A stretch of 64,000 bases of DNA from Hyphomicrobiales bacterium (lineage in GTDB: Bacteria; Pseudomonadota; Alphaproteobacteria; Rhizobiales; Xanthobacteraceae), in contig JAFKKN010000005.1 in the NCBI GenBank assembly GCA_017305535.1, positions 248,001 through 312,000 on the forward strand, read 5' to 3'. The stretch's first letter is position 1. Each line of letters begins with the position of its first letter. This document shows positions 24,422 through 32,946 of this stretch, one piece after another. The translations under genes and the position numbers were made by a program. The notes under the pieces were generated by a model that saw nothing but the letters and a program-made list of their open reading frames with translations, did not search any database and was not told where the DNA came from.

Positions 24422-25183
24422 ATGGCGCGTTCGCGCGAACCCGTAACCAAGGCAGTGGCGCCTGAGGACGCCGGCCAGAAGAAGCGGGGCGACCAGAAAC
24501 GAGCTCATATCACGGACCAGGTAGCGAAGCGGCTGCGGCATGGCCTGATGACGGGAGCATTCATCCCCGGTCAGGTGATGGGCCTTCGCGCCTTGGCAAC
24601 GGCGTTCGGCACCAGTTCGATGCCCATCCGCAGTGGCCTGAGCCAACTGGTTGCAGCCAACGTACTTGAAGAGCTTCCCAGCGGGTCCGTGCGTGTGCCG
24701 CGGCTTTCGGCTTCAAAACTGAAGGAGTTGTTCGAGGTTCGCGAAGTCGTGGAGAACATGGCGGCCAAGGCCGCCCTGCGGAATGTCGATGCGGATCTTA
24801 CGAAGCGGCTCAGCGCCATCAACAAGCGGCTTCTGGCGGCGATCGATCAGCGTGACGTGCTCGAATGTCTCTCGATCAATCAGGAATTTCATTTCACGCT
24901 TTATGAAGCCGCGAAATCCGATGTCCTGATGCCATTGATCGAGTCGCTCTGGCTGTTGAGCGGACCCACGATGTATTTCTCGTTCATGGTTCCGAATTCG
25001 CCGTGGGATGCGTCCGAGCACAAGGAAATCATCGACGGGCTGAAGGCAGGAGATGTTGCCGCGGTTCAACGTGCGCTGTCGCGAGACATTCGAACGACGG
25101 CACGCCACCTGTTGGCTTCGAGCACATCGAACGGTCCGCTGAAATCGCAGATCGGTATCGCGGTCGATCGACATTTTCGTTGA
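24422..25183 (+). CDS. GntR-family regulator, FCD (FadR-like) subfamily
   Basis: 253 residues. A basic N-terminal tail (~1-25) precedes the winged helix (~28-95: VAKRLRHGLMTGAFIPGQVM, LRALATAFGTSSMPIRSGLSQL, then LPSGSVRVPRL). The FCD ligand domain (~100-235) carries the metal/ligand residues NQEFHFTLY and SEHKEIIDGL. FCD regulators are usually released from DNA by a carboxylic acid intermediate. It lies between the operon and the riboswitch-led oxidase gene, so it is the likely regulator of the palindrome at 14371. GAGGAAG precedes ATG 24422. Confidence 0.9.
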   Translation: MARSREPVTKAVAPEDAGQKKRGDQKRAHITDQVAKRLRHGLMTGAFIPGQVMGLRALATAFGTSSMPIRSGLSQLVAANVLEELPSGSVRVPRLSASKLKELFEVREVVENMAAKAALRNVDADLTKRLSAINKRLLAAIDQRDVLECLSINQEFHFTLYEAAKSDVLMPLIESLWLLSGPTMYFSFMVPNSPWDASEHKEIIDGLKAGDVAAVQRALSRDIRTTARHLLASSTSNGPLKSQIGIAVDRHFR

Positions 25184-25230
25184 ACGTGCTGTGTATCCAT
25201 TTTACTAGTAAGTCGTTCGATAAGGCAGCA

Positions 25231-25401
25231 CGGGAGAGATCGGCATAACGCCGACGCCGACGGAGCAACCCCCCAAGGAAACTCTCAGGCAAAAGTGACC
25301 GTGTCGCCGAACAATCTGGAGAGTGACGCTTCGAGCGTCCACCGAAGGGGAAAGCCGAGGCTCAGACGCGTCGGTCAAGCTCTCAGGTAAACAGACAGAT
25401 T
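25231..25401 (+). promoter_or_regulatory. Tandem glycine riboswitch (two aptamers)
   Basis: Aptamer 1 (~25231-25306) has GGGAGAG, GCCGACGGAGCAA and AAACTCTCAGGCAAAAG; aptamer 2 (~25313-25401) has GGAGAG, CACCGAAGGGGAAAGCC and AGCTCTCAGGTAAA. These are the conserved glycine-aptamer cores in the standard tandem order. The aptamer 2 closing helix can be drawn as AATCTG (25313-25318) with CAGATT (25396-25401). It leads the FAD oxidoreductase gene at 25459, so that gene should respond to cellular glycine. Confidence 0.92.
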
Positions 25402-25453
25402 TTGGGGAGCAGCCGTAGGCCGGTGGCCTGCACCCATTGATCTGTCTGGAGAG
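25392..25453 (+). promoter_or_regulatory. Riboswitch expression platform (ribosome-site control)
   Basis: CAGACAGAT (25392-25400) is complementary over nine bases to ATCTGTCTG (25440-25448), which runs directly into the Shine-Dalgarno GGAGAG (25448-25453). The left arm is the same segment that closes aptamer 2, so the two structures exclude each other. Glycine binding would free the ribosome site; without glycine the stem would abut and partly cover it. No T-run follows, which argues against a terminator. Confidence 0.6.
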
Positions 25454-25458
25454 CAACG

Positions 25459-26712
25459 TTGTCCAAGATAGTTGTGATTGGCGCCGGCATCACCGGCGTA
25501 TCGACGGCCTATGCCCTTTTGATGCGCGGTTATGACGTCACTGTCGTGGATCGTCATCGCTACGCAGCGATGGAAACCTCCTTTGCCAACGGCGGGCAGC
25601 TTTCCGCCAGCAATGCCGAAGTCTGGAATCACTGGTCGACGGTTCTCAAGGGCATCAAGTGGATGCTCAAGCGGGACGCCCCGCTTTTGATAAACCCGGC
25701 GCCGACGTGGCACAAATACAGCTGGCTCGCGGAATTCGTCTGCAATATCGGCAGGTATCGCGAAAACACCGTCGCCACCACCAGGCTTGCGATCGCGGCG
25801 CGCAAGTTCATGTTCGAGATCGCGGAGCGCGAGGGGATCGACTTCGACCACGTCCGCCGTGGCATTCTGCACATCTACTGGGACAAGCGCAGCTTCGAAC
25901 ATGCGGCGAGCGTAAACCGGATGCTGGTCGAGGGAGGACTGGACCGGCAGGCCGTGACCACCGAAGAGATCGCATCGATCGAGCCGACCCTGCACGGTGC
26001 CTTCCATGGCGGATTCCATACACCGTCGGATTCCACCGGAGACATTCACAAATATACGACCGGTCTGGCGCGAGTCTGCGAGACGCGCGGCGCGACATTC
26101 TTGTACGACAGGGTGGTGACCGACATCGCGCGGCGCGGTCGCTTTCACGTGAGTTGCAAGGCCGCCGAGGGGAGCAAGGGTGTTGCGTCGCAGGTCATCG
26201 AGGCCGATGCCGTCGTGATATGCGCGGGGGCGAGCAGCCGCGGCTTCGCCGCGATGTTCGGCGATCGTCTCAACATCTATCCCGTTAAGGGTTATTCGAT
26301 CACGGTGCATCTGGATGACGAGGCATCCCGGGCGGCAGCTCCCTGGGTCAGTCTTCTCGATGATCGCGCGAAGATCGTCACGAGCCGGCTGGGTGCCGGC
26401 CGCTTTCGTGTTGCGGGGACGGCGGAACTGAACGGGATGAACCGCGATATTCGCGACGATCGCGTGAGGCCGTTGGTCGACTGGACGCGTATGCTTTTCC
26501 CGAACGTTTGTACTCAACGGGTCGTGCCCTGGGCGGGCCTTCGGCCCATGATGCCGAATATGATGCCGAAGATCGGAAAGGGGCGCGCGCCAGGGGTGTT
26601 CTACAACACCGGTCACGGGCATCTGGGATGGACGCTGTCGGCCGCGACCGCCGCGATGCTCGCGGACACGATGGTGCAGAGCATCCCTGTCGATGCCCGC
26701 CTCACCTTATAG
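25459..26712 (+). CDS. DadA-like FAD-dependent amino-acid oxidoreductase under glycine riboswitch control
   Basis: 417 residues of the D-amino-acid dehydrogenase/glycine oxidase (DAO) family. IVVIGAGITGVSTAYAL binds FAD ADP; TSFANGGQLSASNAEVW matches the DadA 'TSFANAGQ' block; VICAGASSRGFA and GLRPMMPNMMPKIG follow; FYNTGHGHLGWTLS is the C-terminal FAD loop. It should oxidise the C-N bond of a small amino acid to an imine. The glycine riboswitch suggests glycine, sarcosine or an N-alkylglycine as substrate or product. The start is TTG 25459, with GGAGAG five bases upstream. The gene converges on acyl-CoA dehydrogenase genes. Confidence 0.88.
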   Translation: MSKIVVIGAGITGVSTAYALLMRGYDVTVVDRHRYAAMETSFANGGQLSASNAEVWNHWSTVLKGIKWMLKRDAPLLINPAPTWHKYSWLAEFVCNIGRYRENTVATTRLAIAARKFMFEIAEREGIDFDHVRRGILHIYWDKRSFEHAASVNRMLVEGGLDRQAVTTEEIASIEPTLHGAFHGGFHTPSDSTGDIHKYTTGLARVCETRGATFLYDRVVTDIARRGRFHVSCKAAEGSKGVASQVIEADAVVICAGASSRGFAAMFGDRLNIYPVKGYSITVHLDDEASRAAAPWVSLLDDRAKIVTSRLGAGRFRVAGTAELNGMNRDIRDDRVRPLVDWTRMLFPNVCTQRVVPWAGLRPMMPNMMPKIGKGRAPGVFYNTGHGHLGWTLSAATAAMLADTMVQSIPVDARLTL

Positions 26713-26764
26713 GCGAGCGATATCATCCGATCGATTTCGGAGAGCCGCTCGAGGGCGGCCTTCT

Positions 26765-27901
26765 CTAGCGAACGGATTCGCTTGTTGAACCGCCGATCTT
26801 GCGGAAGTGATAATCGGGCGCGCCGAACATGGCTTCGAACGCCAGCACGCGTTTCAGATAATGGCCGACGGAGAGTTCGTCAGTCATGCCGACGCCGCCA
26901 TGGGTCTGGACCGCCGCTTCGGCGATGCTCCGTCCCATCTTTCCGACCTGCGCTTTCAGCACCGAGACGTCGCGCGCGGTGAGGCGGCCTGCCTCGGCCA
27001 ATGCCGTTGAATACATCAGCGAGGCGTAAGCTTTGGCGTGGGCGATCTTCATGTCGGCAAGGCGATGCGCCACGGTCTGAAACGTGCCGATGGCGACGCC
27101 GAATTGTTTGCGGGTGGTGGCATAAGCGCCGGTGATGCGCAGCAATGCGGTCATTGCACCGACGACTTCGGCGGCGAGCACAAGGATCGCGTCGGAAATC
27201 AGTTTCGCGATGGGATCGTGCGCGTCCTTGGCCAACACGTCCGCGCCGGCAACGCTCACCTTGTCAAAGCGCACATGCGCGGCGCTGCGGCCGTCCTGAG
27301 TCCGGAACGGCGCCATTGTGATGCCCGATGCGCGCGGATCGACCAGCAGCAGGACAAGACCCTGCGGATCGCCTGCCTGACCGGCGGTGCGCGCGGCGAC
27401 GACCATGAAGTCCGCTTCCGTTGCGCCGAACACCAGCCGCTTCTCGCCGTTGAGCACGAAACCGGCGCCGGACGGCGCCGCCGTCATCGCGATCTGGGCT
27501 GGTGTGGCGATGCCGCGATGTTCGTCATAGGCAAAAGCTCCGATGCTCGCGCCGCTGATGAGGTCGGCGAGATGCTTGCGGGCCGCCGCATGATTGTCTG
27601 CGGCCGTCAGCGCACCGCCGGCCAATGCCAGTGCGAAGGCCCACGGCTCGACCGTCAGATGCTCGCCGAACACCTCGGCGACCGGGACGAGATCGGCGAT
27701 AGAGCCGCCGAGTCCGCCCACGTCTTCGGGGAACGGCAGCGCCAGCACGCCAAGCTCCGCGAACTGGCTCCACGCCGCCTTTGAATACGGCGCTTCCGAA
27801 CGCAGCAGCGCCTGACGCGCATCGAAGTCGTACGTCTTGTCGAGATAGCGCGCCACGCTGTCGCGGAGCATGGTCTGCTCCTCGGTGAACAAGAAATCCA
27901 T
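26765..27901 (-). CDS. Acyl-CoA dehydrogenase, small-subunit type (PimD-like)
   Basis: 378 residues: N-terminal helical domain (MDFLFTEEQTMLRDSVARYL), a central beta-domain that is more divergent than usual (LNGEKRLVFGATEADFMVVA) and a C-terminal helical domain with RKQFGVAIGTFQTVAHRLAD and QTHGGVGMTDE. The pattern fits the small partner of two-gene acyl-CoA dehydrogenases such as pimeloyl-CoA dehydrogenase. It lies ten bases after its larger partner on the same strand. It oxidises an acyl-CoA at the alpha-beta bond with FAD, passing electrons to ETF. Substrate is not assigned. Confidence 0.87.
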   Translation of the reverse strand: MDFLFTEEQTMLRDSVARYLDKTYDFDARQALLRSEAPYSKAAWSQFAELGVLALPFPEDVGGLGGSIADLVPVAEVFGEHLTVEPWAFALALAGGALTAADNHAAARKHLADLISGASIGAFAYDEHRGIATPAQIAMTAAPSGAGFVLNGEKRLVFGATEADFMVVAARTAGQAGDPQGLVLLLVDPRASGITMAPFRTQDGRSAAHVRFDKVSVAGADVLAKDAHDPIAKLISDAILVLAAEVVGAMTALLRITGAYATTRKQFGVAIGTFQTVAHRLADMKIAHAKAYASLMYSTALAEAGRLTARDVSVLKAQVGKMGRSIAEAAVQTHGGVGMTDELSVGHYLKRVLAFEAMFGAPDYHFRKIGGSTSESVR

Positions 27902-27911
27902 GATCCGGTCC

Positions 27912-29123
27912 TTACCGATTGGCGGCCAGCACCGTGCGCGCGATCAGGTCGCGCTGCACTTCGTTGGTGCCAGCATAGATGGAGGTGGCGCGGGTGTTGA
28001 GATAATACGGCATCGCGATCAGATCGAAGTCCGAGCCCAGCGGCGCGACGTTCGAGCCGACGGTCAGCGCTTCCAGTTGCAGCGGCACCGTCTCGATGCC
28101 AGACACGCGCGTCATCATGATCGAGACGCGCTGCGACAGCTCCGAGTTCATCGTCTTGTTCATCGACGGATAAGCGGCGTCGCGCACCATCGGATGGCCG
28201 CTGATCGCGAGTTGCTCGAAATGACGATAGGACAGGATGTCCGCTTCCAGCTCGCCGAGATCGCGCTGGAACACCGGATCGTCCGACAGCGCGCCGCCGA
28301 ACGGCGACTGCGTCGCCTTGGCTGCTTCGCGAATCCGCGCGATGCTGTGTAGCAGCGCGGGGCTCGCGGCCGAGCCGCCGCGCTCATGCTTCAGGAGATG
28401 CTTGGCCACCGACCAGCCGTCGTTCTCCGCGCCGACGCGGCCCGACTTCGGCACCCGCACATTGTCGAAGAACACTTCGCACTGCTCGGGGAAACCATCG
28501 AGGCCGATGATCGGGCGGATTTCCATGCCCGGATAATCGGTGCGCTCCAGCAGCAGGAAGGTGATGCCTTCCTGCTTCTTGCCGGTTTTGTCGGTACGCA
28601 CCAGCATGAACATGCGGTTGGAGTGATGCGCCAGCGTGGTCCAGATCTTGGAGCCGTTGATGATGTAATCGTCGCCGTCGGACACCGCCGCGCATTGCAG
28701 CGAAGCGAGATCGGAACCGGCGTTGGGCTCGGAGTAGCCTTGCGTCCAGTAGACGTCGCCGGAAAGGATCAGCGGCAGGTGCTTGCGCTTCTGCTCCTCC
28801 GTGCCGAGATCGATCAGCATCGGGCCAACCATCTGGAGGCAGTTCGGCAGCAGCGGCGGCAGTTGGCGCTTGCGGCACTCTTCCGCGAAAATGTAGCGCT
28901 GCTCCACCGACCAGCCGGTGCCGCCGTATTCCTTCGGCCATGCCGGCGCGGCCCATCCCTTGGTGTTCAGAATTTTCTGCCAGGCGATGGCCTGTTCGAA
29001 GGGGGCGAACACGCTGGTGGTTTTTCGGCCAGCTTCGCGAATGGCGGGTGTCGGCGCGGTGTCGAGAAATGCCGCCACCTCCTGCCGAAAACTCTCAAGC
29101 TCCGGTCCGAACTCAATATTCAT
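27912..29123 (-). CDS. Acyl-CoA dehydrogenase, large-subunit type (PimC-like)
   Basis: 403 residues with a full acyl-CoA dehydrogenase pattern: APAWPKEYGGTGW, QGYSEPNAGSDLASL (FAD/substrate loop), INGSKIWTTLAHHSNRMFML, EQCEVFFDNVRVP and the C-terminal IYAGTNEVQRDLIART with the catalytic-position Glu. With the downstream small subunit it resembles PimC/PimD of Rhodopseudomonas, in the same gene order. The other pim genes (ligase, thiolase, hydratase) are not adjacent, so the name would be only by resemblance. Confidence 0.88.
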   Translation of the reverse strand: MNIEFGPELESFRQEVAAFLDTAPTPAIREAGRKTTSVFAPFEQAIAWQKILNTKGWAAPAWPKEYGGTGWSVEQRYIFAEECRKRQLPPLLPNCLQMVGPMLIDLGTEEQKRKHLPLILSGDVYWTQGYSEPNAGSDLASLQCAAVSDGDDYIINGSKIWTTLAHHSNRMFMLVRTDKTGKKQEGITFLLLERTDYPGMEIRPIIGLDGFPEQCEVFFDNVRVPKSGRVGAENDGWSVAKHLLKHERGGSAASPALLHSIARIREAAKATQSPFGGALSDDPVFQRDLGELEADILSYRHFEQLAISGHPMVRDAAYPSMNKTMNSELSQRVSIMMTRVSGIETVPLQLEALTVGSNVAPLGSDFDLIAMPYYLNTRATSIYAGTNEVQRDLIARTVLAANR

Positions 29124-29365
29124 CTGTTATCTTTCGGCTTTCGAGATGAAGCGCATCAGAGTCGTACGAACGATGCGCTTACGGCTGCCATTGCCGTTGC
29201 CACGCAATCTTCCGGTGACGGGGAAATTCCGGCTCATGAGCCCGTGCGGGCCCGCGACGTTCCTGCCATGTCACGATTGTTAGCCCGCCGATGGCGTCGC
29301 GTCCAATTGCTTCTTTGCAATCGTCGACTCAGGCGGATTACACCGTCATCACAGCCGCGCCGGGC

Positions 29366-29923
29366 TTACGGATCGAGTTCGGTGTCCCAATAGAGATAGT
29401 CGAGCCAGCTCTCGTGCAGGTAGTTCGGCGGGAACAGGCGGCCGTTGCGGTGCAACTGATGCACCGTCGGTGCGAACGGTGTCTGCCGGGGATACATATT
29501 GGCCTGCGCGGTGGTCAGGTTGCCCTTGCGCAAGTTGCACGGCGAGCAGGCGGCGACGACGTTCTCCCAAGTGGTCTGCCCGCCCTTCGAACGCGGGATG
29601 ATGTGATCGAAGGTCAGGTCCTCGTGCGAGGAACAATACTGGCAGGAGAATCTGTCACGCAGGAAGACGTTGAAGCGGGTGAAGGCAGGATGCGTCGTCG
29701 GCTTGACGAAGGACTTGAGCGAGACGACGCTCGGGAGTTGCATCTCGAAGGAGGGGCTGTGCACCGCGTGATCGTAATGCTCGACGATGTTGACGCGGTC
29801 GAGGAACACCGCCTTGATCGCGTCCTGCCACGACCACAGCGAGAGAGGGTAGTAACTCAGCGGCCGGAAGTCCGCGTTGAGGACCAGGACCGGCCAACCG
29901 CCTTGTGAGACATGTGCGTTCAA
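29366..29923 (-). CDS. HNH endonuclease
   Basis: 185 residues. The N-terminal half (LVLNADFRPLSYYPLSLWSW) is typical of stand-alone bacterial HNH proteins. The nuclease motif is FSCQYC...LTFDHIIPRSKGGQTTW...NVVAACSPCNLRKGN: two CxxC pairs bind structural zinc, DHIIP supplies the metal/general-base His, and Asn follows. The start is TTG 29923, with GGGAG about seven bases upstream; the ATG just inside is out of frame. Widely conserved in Rhizobiales and usually not part of a restriction system; its role is unknown. Confidence 0.87.
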   Translation of the reverse strand: MNAHVSQGGWPVLVLNADFRPLSYYPLSLWSWQDAIKAVFLDRVNIVEHYDHAVHSPSFEMQLPSVVSLKSFVKPTTHPAFTRFNVFLRDRFSCQYCSSHEDLTFDHIIPRSKGGQTTWENVVAACSPCNLRKGNLTTAQANMYPRQTPFAPTVHQLHRNGRLFPPNYLHESWLDYLYWDTELDP

Positions 29924-30085
29924 GTAACGCTCCCGGCCTCCATTACGGCTGCGAAGCAGCTTGTCTGTGAATACTACAGTCTCCGTGACGGCATTGTGAA
30001 GGGTTTTGGCGGTTTATCCGCCGCCGACTGGCGGCCGCAGGGCCGTTTCGGAGCCGGTTCCGCGTGGGAGATCGGGCGCCGCCGC

Positions 30086-31177
30086 TCACGCCGCGAGCGA
30101 CAGCATGTGGGCCTGATCCGGTCTGACGCGGCCGTTCAGCGTATCGAGATAGATCTGCTGAACGGCAGCTTCGCCACGGCCGTCGGTCACGTTGATCCAG
30201 CGGTCCAGCATCGGCACGAAACTCGTCCATGCGGCGCCGAAACGCGTGTCGATGCCGCCCGGCCCCCATTCCTTGGCACGTTTGCGAATCTGATCGGGTG
30301 CGAAGAACCATGTCGGCCTGGCGCCCGGCAGGTTCGCGCTGTCGTCGGTCGCATCCTGATGCGTCAGCCCAACGCGGCCGCTATAGACCAATTTGTCGCC
30401 GAAATGCCGATGCAGTTGCGTGCGAAGATCGCCGTTGCCGGCCATGTCGACATAGGCGGCGGGATGATCTGTGGCGAGCGACGAGACATCGTCGTAAGTC
30501 ACCACGTCGTCGTAGCAGCCAAGCGATGCGACGTAGCTCGCATTGCCGCGCGAGGTGAGGCCGATAACGCGGATCGGCTTGCGCTGCGTATGCAGCAGAT
30601 GCGCGAGGCCGAACGCGGTCTTGCTGGATGCGCTCGACAGCATCGCGCTGCGCGCGCCGAAGAAGGCGTTCTCCGCGAGAAAATCATCAACCAGGAACGA
30701 CAGCATGAACAGCGGCCGCAGCAACGCCTGATAGTCGCCCGCGCGTCCCGCGAACGCCGGATCGCCGCCGACGCGCGTATAGGCGTTGTAGACCGGCGCG
30801 ACATTCTGGCGATGCGCCGCGCCATCGCGCAATCCGCGCTTGCTGACATCGGTGGCTTCGATGATGAGGTGCGTGGCCATCGGGAAATAGCCGAACAGCC
30901 GCTCGCCTTCGGGAATGTTGGGATGGCGCGACGCGATCACGTCGCCGAATCCCCACACCGGAATGTTGCCGAAGCCGTTCGGCGCGGGAAACAGGCTCCA
31001 GTATTTGAGCTGATCGCCCAACATCGCATAGGTAATGTTGTTGGCGGTGAAGGCGAAGCGATCGACTTTCACCAGCAAGCCATCGGCGGGCAAGTTGTTG
31101 GCGTCGGGAAGCACGATGTCAATGAGGCGGCTTTGCTGAAGATCGTCGCGGGCGACGGTGAACTGTTGCGATGTCAC
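30086..31177 (-). CDS. DUF2855 family protein (MDR-like fold)
   Basis: 363 residues matching the DUF2855 family, distantly related to medium-chain dehydrogenase/reductases: LLVKVDRFAFTANNITYAMLG near the N-terminus, VPVWGFGDVIAS-type block, MLSSASSKTAFGLAHLL (Rossmann helix) and VIGLTSRGNASYVASLGCYDDVV. No function has been shown for the family that I know of. It starts at GTG 31177, overlapping the stop of the upstream DNA glycosylase gene by four bases (GTGA), so the two are translationally coupled. Confidence 0.82.
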   Translation of the reverse strand: MTSQQFTVARDDLQQSRLIDIVLPDANNLPADGLLVKVDRFAFTANNITYAMLGDQLKYWSLFPAPNGFGNIPVWGFGDVIASRHPNIPEGERLFGYFPMATHLIIEATDVSKRGLRDGAAHRQNVAPVYNAYTRVGGDPAFAGRAGDYQALLRPLFMLSFLVDDFLAENAFFGARSAMLSSASSKTAFGLAHLLHTQRKPIRVIGLTSRGNASYVASLGCYDDVVTYDDVSSLATDHPAAYVDMAGNGDLRTQLHRHFGDKLVYSGRVGLTHQDATDDSANLPGARPTWFFAPDQIRKRAKEWGPGGIDTRFGAAWTSFVPMLDRWINVTDGRGEAAVQQIYLDTLNGRVRPDQAHMLSLAA

Positions 31178-31959
31178 GTTGTGGCCTTCGGTGGTTTACG
31201 GGCGCGCGATGTTTTGGCTGCCGGCAGTTTTGCCTTGATCGATGTCGGTTTTGCGACACGCACTTTGTTTGAAACTTCGTTTGGAACAGGCTGCTTCGCT
31301 GCATCGTTTTTCGAGCCTGCGATGACGCCTTCGCGTTTCTTCATTACCTTGTAGTAAGCCCACCACAGATGCGCCGCCGCGCCGCGCACCGGCCGCCATG
31401 GCTCGGCGATTGGAAGCATTTCCTTTGGTGTCGGTCGCGTCGATAGTCCGAGTCCGATCTTGATCGCCTCCTGCACCGCGAGGTCGCCCGCCGGCCATGC
31501 GTCACCATGGCCGAGGCAGAACAGCAGGTAGACATCGGCGGTCCACGGGCCGATGCCGTGCAGCGCCGTCAGCGTATTGTGCGCGGCGTCGGCGTCTTCT
31601 TCCGCCAGCACGTCGAGGTTGAGGCGTTCGCTGGTGAGTTCGGTTGCGATCGCTTTCAGCGTTTTGATCTTCGCGGCCGACAATCCGAGTCGGCCGAGTC
31701 GGTCCGCACGGGCCTTGCGGATAGCGTCGTGATGGAACGGATCGTAAGCCTTGGTGACGCGGGCCCAGATCGCGGCGGCGCTGGCGGTGGAGAGTTGCTG
31801 GCCGCAGACGATGGCGGCAAGGCCGGTAAAACCCGGCTCGCGCCGCCGCAGCGCCGGCATCCCGGTCTGCTCGAGGATCGGCGCGAGGCGCGGGTCGAGC
31901 TTGACCAGCAGCGCCATCGCCTCTTCGAGATCGTCCTGGGAGTTGAGATGAATGGTCAT
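31174..31959 (-). CDS. DNA-3-methyladenine glycosylase II (AlkA-type HhH-GPD)
   Basis: 261 residues. Base-excision glycosylase fold with GLAAIVCGQQLSTASA, the helix-hairpin-helix LTALHGIGPWTADVYLL (~130-146) and catalytic Asp in AGDLAVQEA. It removes alkylated purines such as 3-methyladenine. After ~215 the tail is rich in Lys, Ala and Pro (KVRVAKPTSIKAKLPAAK), likely disordered and DNA-binding. It overlaps the DUF2855 gene by four bases. Confidence 0.87.
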   Translation of the reverse strand: MTIHLNSQDDLEEAMALLVKLDPRLAPILEQTGMPALRRREPGFTGLAAIVCGQQLSTASAAAIWARVTKAYDPFHHDAIRKARADRLGRLGLSAAKIKTLKAIATELTSERLNLDVLAEEDADAAHNTLTALHGIGPWTADVYLLFCLGHGDAWPAGDLAVQEAIKIGLGLSTRPTPKEMLPIAEPWRPVRGAAAHLWWAYYKVMKKREGVIAGSKNDAAKQPVPNEVSNKVRVAKPTSIKAKLPAAKTSRARKPPKATT

Positions 31960-31996
31960 GGCAGCCTAAAACCACCACGTCCTACGGAAGAGTTCA

Positions 31997-32866
31997 ATGC
32001 CGCCACCCGTTTTCCGCTTCGCGCCGAGTCCGAACGGCCACCTGCATCTTGGTCACGCCTATTCGGCGCTGCTCAATGCCGATCTGGCGCGGCAGGCAGA
32101 CGGGCGACTGTTGCTGCGGATCGAGGATATCGATGCGACGCGATGCCGGCCGGAATACGAAGCGGCGATCTACGAAGACTTGGCGTGGCTCGGCATGGCG
32201 TGGGAGACGCCGGTGCGGCGACAATCCGAGCACTTCGCGTCCTATCGTAGGGCGCTGGATCGCCTGAGTGCGCAAGGGCTGATCTATCCGAGTTTTGAGA
32301 GCCGCGCCGAGATCGCCCGCATGGTCGCGGAACGTGATGCAAATATGGCATGGCCGCGCGATCCCGATGGGGCGCCGCTCTATCCCGGCACGGCGAAGCA
32401 ACTCTCGGCCCGCGAACGCGAGGCGTTGACGGCGTCCGGCGCACCTTACGCGCTGCGGCTCGACATGGCCGCGGCGCTGGCGAGCGTCGGCCCGTTCGAC
32501 TGGACCGAGGACGGCGAGGGCCCCGGCGGCGAAACCGGTATCGTGACGGCACGGCCGGAGGCGTGGGGCGATGTCATCCTCGCGCGCAAGGACACGCCGG
32601 CAAGCTATCACCTCGCGGTGGTGGTGGACGACGCGTTGCAAGGGGTGACGGATGTGGTGCGCGGGCAGGACCTGTTCTGGGCCACCAGCGTGCATCGCCT
32701 GTTGCAGCGGCTGCTCGACCTGCCGGCCCCGCGCTATCGCCATCACGTCCTGCTGCGGGACGCCGCGGGCGCCAAACTGTCCAAATCGACCCGGGCGACC
32801 GGCCTGCGGGAGTTGCGGGCCGAGGGCGTCACGCCGGCCGAGGTCCGGCGGCGTATCGGCCTGTAA
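31997..32866 (+). CDS. gluQ: Glutamyl-Q tRNA(Asp) synthetase
   Basis: 289 residues, lacking the anticodon-binding domain of GluRS. The class I signatures are FAPSPNGHLHLGHAYSAL (HIGH) and AKLSKS (KMSKS), with LLLRIEDIDATR typical of the GluRS/GluQ catalytic core. GluQ activates glutamate without tRNA(Glu) and attaches it to queuosine in the tRNA(Asp) anticodon. Known GluQ enzymes bind zinc through Cys/Tyr residues; I do not see a Cys set here. Divergent from the alkA gene with a 37-base gap. Confidence 0.9.
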   Translation: MPPPVFRFAPSPNGHLHLGHAYSALLNADLARQADGRLLLRIEDIDATRCRPEYEAAIYEDLAWLGMAWETPVRRQSEHFASYRRALDRLSAQGLIYPSFESRAEIARMVAERDANMAWPRDPDGAPLYPGTAKQLSAREREALTASGAPYALRLDMAAALASVGPFDWTEDGEGPGGETGIVTARPEAWGDVILARKDTPASYHLAVVVDDALQGVTDVVRGQDLFWATSVHRLLQRLLDLPAPRYRHHVLLRDAAGAKLSKSTRATGLRELRAEGVTPAEVRRRIGL

Positions 32867-32946
32867 GCGCGGCGGTTGAAAACGCCGCGCGCCCGCTCGT
32901 ACGGGCCTGTCCCGCCATGCTATGACATCTCAGGTTGGGGGACATC

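Noticed and set aside
25392-25448. Reading the CAGACAGAT/ATCTGTCTG stem as a transcription terminator
   Set aside because: No T-run follows the stem and it runs straight into the ribosome site, so control of translation is more likely.
26765-29123. Naming the acyl-CoA dehydrogenase pair pimC/pimD
   Set aside because: Resemblance and gene order agree, but none of the other pim genes is adjacent, so substrate is not supported.
29124-29365. Possible small gene between the acyl-CoA dehydrogenase and HNH nuclease genes
   Set aside because: No open frame with a ribosome site or recognisable sequence; treated as non-coding.
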